Below are positions 27,624 to 35,934 of a stretch of DNA of 64,000 bases, one piece after another (position 1 is the first letter of the stretch; every line of letters begins with the position of its first letter). Source of the stretch: PLA3 sp964592235. GTDB lineage: Bacteria > Planctomycetota > Phycisphaerae > UBA1845 > UTPLA1. A program made the translations under genes and the position numbers. The notes under the pieces are model-generated. The model had not been told where the DNA came from and made no database searches. It saw only the letters and a list, made by a program, of their open reading frames with translations. Location: NCBI GenBank assembly GCA_964592235.1, contig CAZQCF010000020.1:1-64000 (forward strand), given 5' to 3'.

Positions 27624-29702
27624 TCATCCCTTCGTGATCTCGTCCGCGAGCTTGCCCGCGCCGTAGAGCTTGCGCAACGCCTCGATGATCGCCTGCGAGT
27701 GTACGCCCACGGCCCGCGCCTTCTCCATGTCGAACTGAAAATCCCAGATCAGTCCGTGGAGATTGCCGTCAAACACGAGACCGGTCACCTCGCCATCGCG
27801 ATTGAACATCGGACTGCCCGAGTTGCCCCCGATGATGTCGTTCGTTGAGATGAAATTAAACGGCATCTTGAGGTCCAGCTTGTTGCGCCCGTCGGCCCAG
27901 CGCTTCGGCAGGTTGTACGGCTCGCGCTCCTTGTGCTGCGCCGCTCGTGCGTACAGCCCGGCCATGTCCGTCATCGCGGGGATCGTCTCGCTGCCGTCGC
28001 GATAGCCCGCCACCGTGCCGACCGCCAGCCGCAGCGTGAAGGTCGCGTCGGGATAGACCCGGTCGCCGTCCTTCTCGAACTTTGCGTTGGCGATCATCGC
28101 GTAGGCTTCCTTCTCGACGCTCTCGAACACCTTCTCATACTTGTCGCGCAGCGCCCGGGCCATCGGGTTCAGCGCCTGGGCAAACTGAATCATCGGATCG
28201 TTGCATTCGGCGATCGCCGCCGTGCCGCCCTCGTACAGCTTCTTTCTGAAAGCGACATCTTTCAACTTCGTCCCGCCGATCAGCGACGCCGCCCGGCTGC
28301 CCGCGTCCATGCCACCCATCGCCGCCACGACGGCCTCATGCTCGCCGCCCAGATGCCGGCCGAGGCGAATCAGTCCGTCCTCCAGCCGCAATTGCTCCAG
28401 CGCGTCGTAGACCGGCGCTTCGGAGAACAGGTCCAGTTCCAGCGACGGCAGGTTCGCATCGCGATACTCGGTCAACCGCTCGCCATCGGGCTTGCGCTTC
28501 TCGTCCGCCGCGCGGATCAGCTTGCGCGCCAGATCGTGATACCGCCCGAGGCTTGTCCGCCGACTCTCCAGCATGAAATACTCGGTGTAGAACGACTGAA
28601 CCTCGGCCAACGCCTTGCTCAATTTGTCCCAGCCCGCGGCGTACTTCTCGCGCCGCTTCGGATCCGCCTGCACGAACTCGCGCAGCGCCGCCTCGGCCTC
28701 CATCTTGCGATTCATCAGCCGCGGATTCAGGAGCCCGTTGATGATGCCGCCGAACGCCTTGCGCGAATTCTGGATGCCCAGCAGGTCTTCCTTGCCGATG
28801 CGCCCGTATTCCTCACTGCGCCCCATGAACTGATTCAGCGCGATCTCGCGCTGGTTGTAACACGAAAGCGTCAGCGGCAACTGCACGTCGCGCAAGAAGC
28901 GCAGATGATCGACCGTGAACAGCCGCTGCGTGCGGCCGGGGTGCCCCGCGACGAAAATCAGCTCGCCCTCCTTCGGCCCCGCCTTGCTCCACTTAAGATA
29001 GTGCTCCACCTTTGCGGGTTTGTCGTTCTCGTAAGCGCGCAGAAACGTGACATCGAGGTTGAAGCGCGGGTACTCGAAGTTGTCCAGATCGCCCCCGAAG
29101 AAGGCGATGCCCGCCTCGGGCGCGAAGACAAGCCGCACGTCGGTATAGCGCTTGTACAGATACAGGTCATACCGCGCGCCGTTATAGAGCGTGACCACTT
29201 CGGGTTGCAGGCCCGATCGCTCGCGGGCTTCCTTCTCAATCTCCGACATGGCCTTCTTCCGCGCGGCGAACGCATCAGCGGCGCTCATGCCCGACTTGAC
29301 AGCGGCGTTGACGCGGTCGGTGATCTCCTGGATCTCCTGCAACACCGTCAGTTCCATGTGCGGGCACTTCAGCTCGGCCTCGTGCGTCGGGGCGTAGAAC
29401 CCGTCGACCATGTAGTCGTGCTGCTCGGAGGAGAGGTCCTGAATCGCGTCCGACGCGACGTGATGATTGGTCATCACCAGCCCATCGGGCGAGACGAACG
29501 AGCCGCTGCCGCCCGCGCCGATGCGCACGCACGATTTCTGCACGTGCTCGGTCCAGGTCGCGGTGGGCTCGAAGTTGTACTGCTGCTTGAGTTCCTTCGA
29601 CGGGAGCTTGTTGATCAGCCACATGCCCTCGTCGGCGAAGGCGGTCAGGGCGGGGACGGTCGCGGCCAGAATGGCCAGGGCGCGGAAGAACCGGGAAGTC
29701 AT
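27624..29702 (-). CDS. S46 family dipeptidyl-peptidase
   Basis: A 692-residue exported serine peptidase. A signal peptide (ALAILAATVPALTAFA) precedes EGMWLINKLP, the conserved start of mature S46 enzymes. The catalytic histidine is in GLVMTNHHVAS and the nucleophile serine in GGNSGSPMFN. S46 enzymes (DPP7/DPP11) cleave dipeptides from N-termini and help bacteria use peptides as nutrients. The frame runs further upstream, but the ATG at 29702 has the SD-like AAAGGA about 7 bases before it and gives the signal peptide. Together with the M2-like enzyme next door it suggests periplasmic peptide use. Confidence 0.9.
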   Translation of the reverse strand: MTSRFFRALAILAATVPALTAFADEGMWLINKLPSKELKQQYNFEPTATWTEHVQKSCVRIGAGGSGSFVSPDGLVMTNHHVASDAIQDLSSEQHDYMVDGFYAPTHEAELKCPHMELTVLQEIQEITDRVNAAVKSGMSAADAFAARKKAMSEIEKEARERSGLQPEVVTLYNGARYDLYLYKRYTDVRLVFAPEAGIAFFGGDLDNFEYPRFNLDVTFLRAYENDKPAKVEHYLKWSKAGPKEGELIFVAGHPGRTQRLFTVDHLRFLRDVQLPLTLSCYNQREIALNQFMGRSEEYGRIGKEDLLGIQNSRKAFGGIINGLLNPRLMNRKMEAEAALREFVQADPKRREKYAAGWDKLSKALAEVQSFYTEYFMLESRRTSLGRYHDLARKLIRAADEKRKPDGERLTEYRDANLPSLELDLFSEAPVYDALEQLRLEDGLIRLGRHLGGEHEAVVAAMGGMDAGSRAASLIGGTKLKDVAFRKKLYEGGTAAIAECNDPMIQFAQALNPMARALRDKYEKVFESVEKEAYAMIANAKFEKDGDRVYPDATFTLRLAVGTVAGYRDGSETIPAMTDMAGLYARAAQHKEREPYNLPKRWADGRNKLDLKMPFNFISTNDIIGGNSGSPMFNRDGEVTGLVFDGNLHGLIWDFQFDMEKARAVGVHSQAIIEALRKLYGAGKLADEITKG

Positions 29703-29820
29703 GGTGTGTCCTTTCGTTTCTCTCTGGTGCATCGCCGTGGGCATGATAAGCGAAACGCCGGTTTCGATCCAATTGCGCCAGCCGCTAGAATGCCGCGTCG
29801 TCGGGTTTCGGGAGTTCACC

Positions 29821-30702
29821 ATGCGAATCGGCTGGATCGGCACAGGTGTCATGGGGCGGTCGATGGCGGGGCATCTGCTCGCCGCAGGGCACGATGTGCA
29901 CATCCACAATCGCACAAAGGACAAGGCAACGGACCTAATCGCGCGCGGCGCAATCTGGCACGATCGCCCGGCCGATGCGGCGCGCGACGCGACGGTTGTC
30001 TTTCTGATGCTGGGGTTCCCCGATGACGTGCGCGCCGTGGCCCTGGGGCCGGGCGGCGTGATCGCCGCGCTACCGGCGGGCGGTGTGCTGGTCGATTGCA
30101 CGACGAGCAGCCCGGCGCTGGCGGTGGAACTGGCCGACGCGGCCCGGGCGCGCGGCTGCTTTGCGCTCGATGCACCCGTCAGCGGCGGCGACGTCGGCGC
30201 TCGCAACGCCGCCCTGTCCATCATGGTTGGCGGAGACGAAGCCGCCTTTCAGTGCGTGCGCCCCCTGCTCGAAGCGCTCGGAAAAACAATTGTCCATCAC
30301 GGGGCGCCCGGCAGCGGCCAGCACACCAAGATGGTCAATCAGATTCTCATCGCGGCCGGTATGGTCGCCGTCTGCGAAGGGCTGCTCTACGCGCGCCGGT
30401 GCGGCCTCGACCTGGACAAGGTCATGGCCAGCGTCGGCGGCGGCGCAGCCGGCTCATGGAGCCTCGCCAACTACGGCCCGCGGATTCTCAAGGGCGATTT
30501 CGCGCCCGGGTTTTATGTCGAGCATTTTGTGAAAGACATGCAGATCGCGCTCGATGAAGCCGACCGCATGGGGCTGATTCTGCCCGGCCTCGCGCTGGCG
30601 AAGACGCTTTATGACAAGCTGATCGAGCTGGGCGGCGGGCGGAATGGAACGCAATCGCTGATCCGCGCGCTGGAATCGCTGGCCGGATGTAACGACAAAT
30701 AG
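29821..30702 (+). CDS. 3-hydroxyisobutyrate dehydrogenase-family oxidoreductase
   Basis: A 293-residue NAD(P)-dependent beta-hydroxyacid dehydrogenase. The Rossmann motif GWIGTGVMGRSMA opens the protein, the substrate motif APVSGGDVGA lies near residue 120, and the catalytic lysine is in GSGQHTKMVNQIL. The family includes 3-hydroxyisobutyrate and tartronate semialdehyde reductases; the substrate cannot be decided here. The start at 29821 gives the standard N-terminus. It is divergent from the S46 gene and nearly touches the convergent DinG-like gene (4 bases apart). Confidence 0.85.
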   Translation: MRIGWIGTGVMGRSMAGHLLAAGHDVHIHNRTKDKATDLIARGAIWHDRPADAARDATVVFLMLGFPDDVRAVALGPGGVIAALPAGGVLVDCTTSSPALAVELADAARARGCFALDAPVSGGDVGARNAALSIMVGGDEAAFQCVRPLLEALGKTIVHHGAPGSGQHTKMVNQILIAAGMVAVCEGLLYARRCGLDLDKVMASVGGGAAGSWSLANYGPRILKGDFAPGFYVEHFVKDMQIALDEADRMGLILPGLALAKTLYDKLIELGGGRNGTQSLIRALESLAGCNDK

Positions 30703-30706
30703 CAAC

Positions 30707-32704
30707 TTAAGTGTGCACTTCCACCTTGCACGCCGGCAGTGCATTGAGAAACAACCGCCCGTATGCCTTCGTCCGCACGCGCTTATCCAGAATCACCACG
30801 ATGCCCCGATCGCTCGCCGTGCGAATCAATCGCCCGAAACCCTGCTTAAGCTTCAGCACCGCCTCGGGCACCTGGTACTCCATGAATGCGTTGCCGCCCG
30901 CCGCGTCAATCGCCTCAACCCGCGCGGCCGTCAGCGGCTGATCCGGAGGGCTGAACGGCAGCTTCGTGATGATCACGTTCCCCAGCGCGTCGCCCGGCAC
31001 GTCCACCCCCTGCCAAAATGATTCTGTGCCCAGCAGCACCGCGCGGCCGTCAGCCTTGAACGCCGCCAGCATCGCCGACCGCGCCATCTCCCGTCCCTGC
31101 ACGAGCAGCCGCATCGACTTCGCCGCGCAAAAATCCTTCAACAGGGCCTCGGCCTGGTTCAGCGCCGCGTAACTCGTGAACAGCACAAACGCGCGCCCGC
31201 CTGTCATCTCTAAATACGTCTTGATTTTCTCGCACGCCGTCGGCAGGAAGGCCGCGTCGTTCGGTTCGGGCAGCCCCGCCTCCACGTGCAGCGTCACCTG
31301 CTCGCGGTAGTTGAACGGCGAATCCAGCCGCAGCGACTGCGCCTCGACCGCGCCCAGCCGCCCGCGCAGGTACTCAAACCCCTCCTCGCCGCCGGTCGAC
31401 AGCGTCGCGCTCGTGAGCACGATGCTCTTCACCCGTTCGAACAACGCCTCGCGCAGGATCGGCCCCACGGTCGTCGGCGCCGCCCGCAGCGACACGCCAC
31501 CGTCGCGCCCGCTCGACGCCTCGAGCCAGTACACACAATCGGCCAGTTGCTGCTTCAACAGCGCCTCCAGGGCCTCGGCCGACTCGACGCAGCGATCGGC
31601 CGCGCTGCTTAACTCGAATTGCTCATCCTCGCGCGGGCACTGGCCCTTCACCTCGCGCAGCTTCACCGCCAGCGCGTGCAGCGCCGGCGACAGCAGATTC
31701 TCCGCCGTCGGCGGCTTCCGCAGGCGCGACGCCCCATTGCCCGTCGCCATGCGGCCGATCTGCGCGAACAGCGCGTCGGCTTTCGACCGTACCGCCGTCA
31801 CCTCTCGCCGCAGCGGATCGCACTCCAGCATCGCCAGCAGCCCGCGGCCCGTCCGCTCATTGAACAACCCGTTCAGCACCGCGTCCACCGTGCGGCTGCT
31901 GACGCTCACGCCGAAGTAATCGCTCGCCACGGCCTCCAGCGTGTGCGCCTCGTCGAAGATCACCGCGTCGTAGTCCGGCAGGAACGACACGTTCTCGCGC
32001 GATCGCAGGGCCAGGTCGCTGAAAAACAGCGCGTGGTTGAGCACCAGCACGTCGGCGTCGGCCGCGTTCCGCCGCGCCCGCTGATAGAAACACTTGTCGT
32101 ACGTCTCGCACTTCGGCCCCATACAGTTGTTGCTTTCGCTCCGCACGTGCTGCCACAATTGCGGCAGCGGCGTGAACGGCAGGTCCGACAGGCTGCCCTC
32201 GCGCGTCTCATAGGCCCAGTCCTCGATCCGCCGCAACTGCTCCCCCTCGCGCGATTCGACCAGCATCGACGCCTGCCGCCGGCTGGTCTGCATCAACCGC
32301 CGCAGGCCGAGGTAATTGTGCCGCCCCTTCATCAGCACGGCCTTGAACCGCCCCGGCACCACGCGGCCCAGCGCGGGGATATCCTTCTCCATCAACTGCT
32401 CCTGCAGCGCGATCGTATGCGTCGAGATCACCACGCGCTTGCGCTGCGACACCACATGCTCGATCACCGGCAGCAGGTACGCGAAGCTCTTCCCGACGCC
32501 CGTCCCCGCCTCAACCATCAGGTGATGCGGCCCCGCCAGCGCCTCCCCCACGGCCTGCGCCATCGCCAACTGCTGCGGGCGCGACTCGTATCGCTCCAGC
32601 GCGCGGGCAAACAGCGTCGCGCGATCCGACGGCGCGGCCTGATCGACCGGCGCGGCGGTCGCGCGGTGATGAATGTTCTCGGCGGCAGCAGTCGTCTCGC
32701 GCAT
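30707..32704 (-). CDS. DinG/XPD-like ATP-dependent DNA helicase
   Basis: A 665-residue superfamily 2 helicase. Walker A is AGTGVGKS (66-73) and the DEAH box is IFDEAHTLEA. Three cysteines of the Fe-S domain are present as CMGPKCETYDKC (Cys194, 199, 205). The fourth, expected in the NYLC motif, is a glycine here (NYLGLRR, Gly133, codon GGC, one base from TGC). C-terminal motifs include GTESFWQGVDVPGD. DinG unwinds 5'-3' and helps replication cross transcription complexes. The missing cysteine may mean loss or alteration of the cluster. The annotation as DinG-like is firm; the exact paralogue is not. Confidence 0.87.
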   Translation of the reverse strand: MRETTAAAENIHHRATAAPVDQAAPSDRATLFARALERYESRPQQLAMAQAVGEALAGPHHLMVEAGTGVGKSFAYLLPVIEHVVSQRKRVVISTHTIALQEQLMEKDIPALGRVVPGRFKAVLMKGRHNYLGLRRLMQTSRRQASMLVESREGEQLRRIEDWAYETREGSLSDLPFTPLPQLWQHVRSESNNCMGPKCETYDKCFYQRARRNAADADVLVLNHALFFSDLALRSRENVSFLPDYDAVIFDEAHTLEAVASDYFGVSVSSRTVDAVLNGLFNERTGRGLLAMLECDPLRREVTAVRSKADALFAQIGRMATGNGASRLRKPPTAENLLSPALHALAVKLREVKGQCPREDEQFELSSAADRCVESAEALEALLKQQLADCVYWLEASSGRDGGVSLRAAPTTVGPILREALFERVKSIVLTSATLSTGGEEGFEYLRGRLGAVEAQSLRLDSPFNYREQVTLHVEAGLPEPNDAAFLPTACEKIKTYLEMTGGRAFVLFTSYAALNQAEALLKDFCAAKSMRLLVQGREMARSAMLAAFKADGRAVLLGTESFWQGVDVPGDALGNVIITKLPFSPPDQPLTAARVEAIDAAGGNAFMEYQVPEAVLKLKQGFGRLIRTASDRGIVVILDKRVRTKAYGRLFLNALPACKVEVHT

Positions 32705-32713
32705 GGCCCCCTC

Positions 32714-33148
32714 TCACGCCTGCATCAGATGCTGAATGAAGTCCTTGATGAAGAACACCATGATGAGCGACGTCACCATCACGATCACCGTCGCCAGCAC
32801 CGTCACCAGCGTCGTGCCGGTGATGATCCCGCGCTGGTACGTCGCCATGATGTGCGGCCGTGCCATGACGAGCATCGCCAGCAGCGTCGCGGCGATGGAG
32901 GGCCAGATGCTGATCGAGTGGACGTAGCTGTAGAGCCAGACCCAGCGCGGCACGTCCTGTTCGTAGCCGATGGCGCGGTGGACGAAGTGACCGCGGACGT
33001 AGTAGACGGATTGCCCGTCGATTTTCTTAATGTAGCCGTTGGGGGCGTCGCCGCCGATGATGGCGTAGATGATGGCGTAGACGATGAAGTTGCTGATGCC
33101 CAGGACAATGAGCCAGGTGCAGATTCGATTTCGCCGCCGCCGGTCCAT
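32714..33148 (-). CDS. Small multi-pass membrane protein, function unknown
   Basis: A 144-residue protein with a basic start (MDRRRRNRICTW) and three hydrophobic helices (about residues 12-32, 72-92, 105-130). I know no family for it. The frame is open to 33259, but the ATG at 33148 gives the usual positive-inside start. It ends 10 bases before the DinG-like start and could be cotranscribed. Confidence 0.5.
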   Translation of the reverse strand: MDRRRRNRICTWLIVLGISNFIVYAIIYAIIGGDAPNGYIKKIDGQSVYYVRGHFVHRAIGYEQDVPRWVWLYSYVHSISIWPSIAATLLAMLVMARPHIMATYQRGIITGTTLVTVLATVIVMVTSLIMVFFIKDFIQHLMQA

Positions 33149-33263
33149 GCGGTTAGGGTAAACGATGCCGCGGCGGGCGTCGATTGTCGCAGCGGCCACC
33201 ATCGGCACGTTCGCCTCGGCTCCTTGAAATGCAGCATCCATCCGGCCTACACTATTCATACGA

Positions 33264-33758
33264 ATGGCGACTCGCCCCGCACAACACGAACGGTCGCTCT
33301 TCGGTCTTCGACCGTGGAGTCAATTTTTGGCATTGTTCCTGATCGTCGTCGTGCTGGACGTCATCCTTAGCAGCTTCTGGGTCAGCAGTTGGAGATCCGT
33401 AACTGTCAGTAAGATGGCCCAGTTCATCGGCCTGGGCCGATTCGCACTCTACGCTTCGATCGTGTGGTCGTATCTTCCAACGTTCGCTTTAATGAGTTCG
33501 CTCGGTGCGGTGCTGGGGGCGAAGCGGAAGCACGATGGAATTCTCGTAGCGTTCCTGATCGCGCTGGCTGTGTGGCTGACAAAGTTTGTGTTCGCGATGT
33601 CAATTCCGAGAGACCCGTCGCATCGATTTTCGATGCTCCTGTTTGCGCTGGAATTCCACGGTGTGCCGCTGGCAGCCCTGTCCGCATGGATCGCCCGACG
33701 AGTCACGCAGCGATCTCGCCCAACGCATCCCGCGCCCAGGGTCGCTTTCACGTCATAA
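33264..33758 (+). CDS. Small multi-pass membrane protein, function unknown
   Basis: A 164-residue protein with four hydrophobic helices (about residues 18-38, 58-82, 92-110, 122-142). It is not recognisable. Base composition is lower in GC than the surrounding genes. It is divergent from the membrane protein at 32714 and followed by a disrupted zinc-ribbon gene, so this stretch may be an accessory island. Confidence 0.5.
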   Translation: MATRPAQHERSLFGLRPWSQFLALFLIVVVLDVILSSFWVSSWRSVTVSKMAQFIGLGRFALYASIVWSYLPTFALMSSLGAVLGAKRKHDGILVAFLIALAVWLTKFVFAMSIPRDPSHRFSMLLFALEFHGVPLAALSAWIARRVTQRSRPTHPAPRVAFTS

Positions 33759-33803
33759 GGTTTCGATTTTGCACGTCTACATCGGAGCCGATCACGCGTG
33801 GCA

Positions 33804-34409
33804 ATGCAAAGGTCGGGGGCACGAAAGAGATCGAGCATTCCGGTTTGGCTGCTTGGGCTATGCGTCCTTTCTTAGGGACTCTCTTCGTTCTTCGCGTGGA
33901 ATTACAGTTCTCTCTCTGAAAGGAGCATGTTCCAGCTCGGCGCACAAGATGGGTGTGTCCGGCTGGACGAATGGCGATACTGCGCCGACCCCAAGGATAA
34001 TCCCCAGCTTTGGAGGGGTGTCCGTGTCATACACGCGATGTCTCGCATGTCTCTCAAGGAGCCACGAATTAGATTTCAAGATTGGCCCAACGAACTTGCA
34101 CGTTTTGGATTTCGTGCTCCCTACTTCAAATGGCGACTGGGAAAGCGGTACCCGGGGCAAACGCCCGAAGTGCCATTTGTCACTTCGGAGATTATTTTGC
34201 CGCTCTGGCTCCCAACCGCTATCTGCCTCCTCGCGAGTATCCCCTGGTTTCGGCAGCAATGTCACCGGCGAGGTCGATACGACTGTCATCAATGCCGCTA
34301 TTCTCTGGTCGGCAACACGACGGGCATCTGCCCCGAATGCGGCACAGCCATTCCGGATGCGATGCGCGCACAACTACAGCGCATAGAGTTCAAGCCCCCT
34401 GCGCATTAA
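33804..34409 (+). pseudogene. Zinc-ribbon membrane protein gene interrupted by a stop codon
   Basis: Reading from the ATG at 33804, the frame encodes a basic start, then IPVWLLGLCVLS, then an in-frame TAG at 33873-33875, then GLSSFFAWNYSSLSERS without a frameshift. The two halves together would make one N-terminal membrane helix. Downstream the frame stays open for 178 codons: a soluble part, a second helix (LPLWLPTAICLLASIPW) and the four-cysteine ribbon CHQCRYSLVG...CPECGTAIP. An ATG at 33927 could start a shortened 160-residue product, but its SD (AGGAG) is too close. The simplest reading is a recent nonsense mutation; a start at 33927 remains possible. Confidence 0.5.
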
Positions 34410-34568
34410 AGCGGCCGGCAAGCTGGCCCCACGCTCATTCTTATCTCAAGAATCACGCCGAGTTCGGTTCAAGGGCGATGATCGAACGACCCCAGCGGGG
34501 TCACGGCCAATAGCCTGGGGTTGGTCGCCGAAGGCGGCCTACACCGGGGAACGCGATGGTACGACCGG

Positions 34569-34629
34569 GCAACCCCAACGGGGTTGCGGCTGTGCGATAC
34601 GGAGCAGGCAGCAACCCCGTTGGGGTTGC
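34569..34629. repeat. Inverted pair of GCAACCCC palindromes
   Basis: GCAACCCC-AAC-GGGGTTGC (34569-34587) and GCAACCCC-GTT-GGGGTTGC (34611-34629) are reverse complements of each other and each is itself a palindrome. Confidence 0.75.
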
Positions 34630-34650
34630 GTGGCATCGTATGACTCGCGA

Positions 34651-34681
34651 CCCAGGGTAACCGCTGCGCGGCAACCCTGGG
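34651..34681. repeat. Nested palindrome with CCCAGGG arms
   Basis: CCCAGGG pairs with CCCTGGG as outer arms, and CCGC with GCGG inside. Confidence 0.65.
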
Positions 34682-34691
34682 CTGAACGCCA

Positions 34692-34708
34692 AAACGCCTT
34701 CGGCGTTT
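34692..34708. repeat. AAACGCC palindrome
   Basis: AAACGCC-TTC-GGCGTTT is a perfect 7-bp stem with a triloop at the end of the repeat cluster. It could work as a weak terminator, but only a short T-run is present. Confidence 0.55.
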
Positions 34709-34758
34709 GTGCCACACCGAGACCGTTCGCATGCGCCACGAGGATTCTGGCACAATTT

Positions 34759-35247
34759 CTACTTCTCCCCCTCGATCGGCACGAAGTTTTCCCGCGCCGG
34801 GCCGAACGCGCTCGACGTCGTGAACTTGTACCGATAGCGGACGGGATTGTTCTTGGGGATGAAGTCAAGCGTATATTCCTTCCCCGGCTCGAGGCGGTAT
34901 TGCACGTAGAACTCCGGCAGGTGCTTGAACTTTCGCTCGTCGATCAGCAGCGTGTGCGCGATCCGCGTGAACGGCAGCTTCTTGCCGGCGCTATCGCGCA
35001 TCGCGAAGCGCTGGTCGATCCACTCGTCCCACTGCGGCTCGAAACGCTCGTTCACCGGCGGCTTGGCCCGCGTGGCTGTGCCAAGCTCGACGCAAACATC
35101 GAATTCCATCAGGTTGTTCTCGTCCGGCGGACCGAGCACGACGACAAACATCTCGCCCTGATCGCTCATCGACGATTTGAGCACCGTGAACCACACGCCC
35201 GCGCCCAAGGCCCCCAGAACGAGGGCCAGAATGACGACACCCTTCAT
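34759..35247 (-). CDS. Exported or membrane-anchored hypothetical protein
   Basis: A 162-residue protein with an N-terminal hydrophobic segment (VVILALVLGALGAGVWF) acting as signal or anchor, then a beta-rich domain of about 130 residues with LMEFDVCVELG, FYVQYRLEPGKEYTLDFIP. I do not recognise it. It lies alone between a repeat-rich region and dtd. Confidence 0.55.
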   Translation of the reverse strand: MKGVVILALVLGALGAGVWFTVLKSSMSDQGEMFVVVLGPPDENNLMEFDVCVELGTATRAKPPVNERFEPQWDEWIDQRFAMRDSAGKKLPFTRIAHTLLIDERKFKHLPEFYVQYRLEPGKEYTLDFIPKNNPVRYRYKFTTSSAFGPARENFVPIEGEK

Positions 35248-35429
35248 GTAACGTCTCCTCTCATAAGACCCGACGCCGGAATCGGCGACTCGAACGGCCC
35301 GGCCGCAGAACGCAGCAAGCCGTCATCCAGACAATAGAATACTGTCGCATCCTGCCATTTGCAACGGGCGCGCGACAGAAGACTTCAGAAAACCGGTAGA
35401 CCGCCTCGCCCGTCCACACCCATCATCGC

Positions 35430-35465
35430 GACCCCACCCCTTGCTGCGCAATGAATGGGGCACCC
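35430..35465. repeat. Dispersed hairpin element, copy 1
   Basis: GACCCCACCCC...ATGGGGCACCC with a GCTGCGC centre. A second copy is at 48558-48591 with the same ends. Confidence 0.55.
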
Positions 35466-35481
35466 ATTATCGGGAAACTCA

Positions 35482-35934
35482 TCACGCCCCGACCGGTCGC
35501 GTATCCAGCAGAATGTTGATCGGCCCGGCATTGACCGACGCCACGCGCATCGACGCGCCGAAGCGCCCCTGCTCGACATGCACGCCCAATTCGCGCACCG
35601 CCGCGCAGAATTGCTCGAACAGCCGCTCCGCCTCCTCCGGCGGGGCCGCGCCCGTGAACGCCGGCCGCCGGCCCTGGCTCGCATCGGCCAGCAGCGTGAA
35701 ATTGCTCACGGCCAGAACGCTGCCGCCGGCCTGGCACACGTCGAGATTCATCTTGCCGGCCGCATCGGGGAAGATCCGCAGATACCGCACTTTCGTCGCC
35801 AGCGCGGTCGCGTCGGCCGCGCCGTCCCCCATCGCCACGCCGACGTACACGAGCAGGCCCGTCTCGCAGCGGCCGACGGTCGCGTCGTCCACCGTCACCT
35901 GCGCCTCGGCCACGCGCTGTACAACCGCGCGCAT
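35482..35934 (-). CDS. dtd: D-aminoacyl-tRNA deacylase
   Basis: A 150-residue proofreading enzyme that frees D-amino acids wrongly attached to tRNA. The start MRAVVQRVAEAQVTVDD is standard. The two signature motifs are altered: SNFTLL replaces SQFTLL, and NAGPINILLD replaces the usual N-x-GPVT stretch. The Gly-Pro core is kept. Its first base overlaps the stop of the upstream WYL regulator gene (TGATG), so translation is probably coupled. Confidence 0.9.
   Translation of the reverse strand: MRAVVQRVAEAQVTVDDATVGRCETGLLVYVGVAMGDGAADATALATKVRYLRIFPDAAGKMNLDVCQAGGSVLAVSNFTLLADASQGRRPAFTGAAPPEEAERLFEQFCAAVRELGVHVEQGRFGASMRVASVNAGPINILLDTRPVGA

Larger units (their letters stand above)
34410..34758. 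other. Gene-free region rich in palindromes
   Basis: About 350 bases with no supported gene, occupied mostly by four or more nested inverted repeats (see the separate repeat entries). Confidence 0.6.

Noticed and set aside
27933..30026. A 697-codon open frame on the plus strand
   Set aside because: It is antisense to the S46 peptidase gene with recognised catalytic motifs.
29703..30224. An N-terminal extension of the S46 peptidase
   Set aside because: It would overlap the dehydrogenase gene on the other strand; the signal peptide and SD place the start at 29702.
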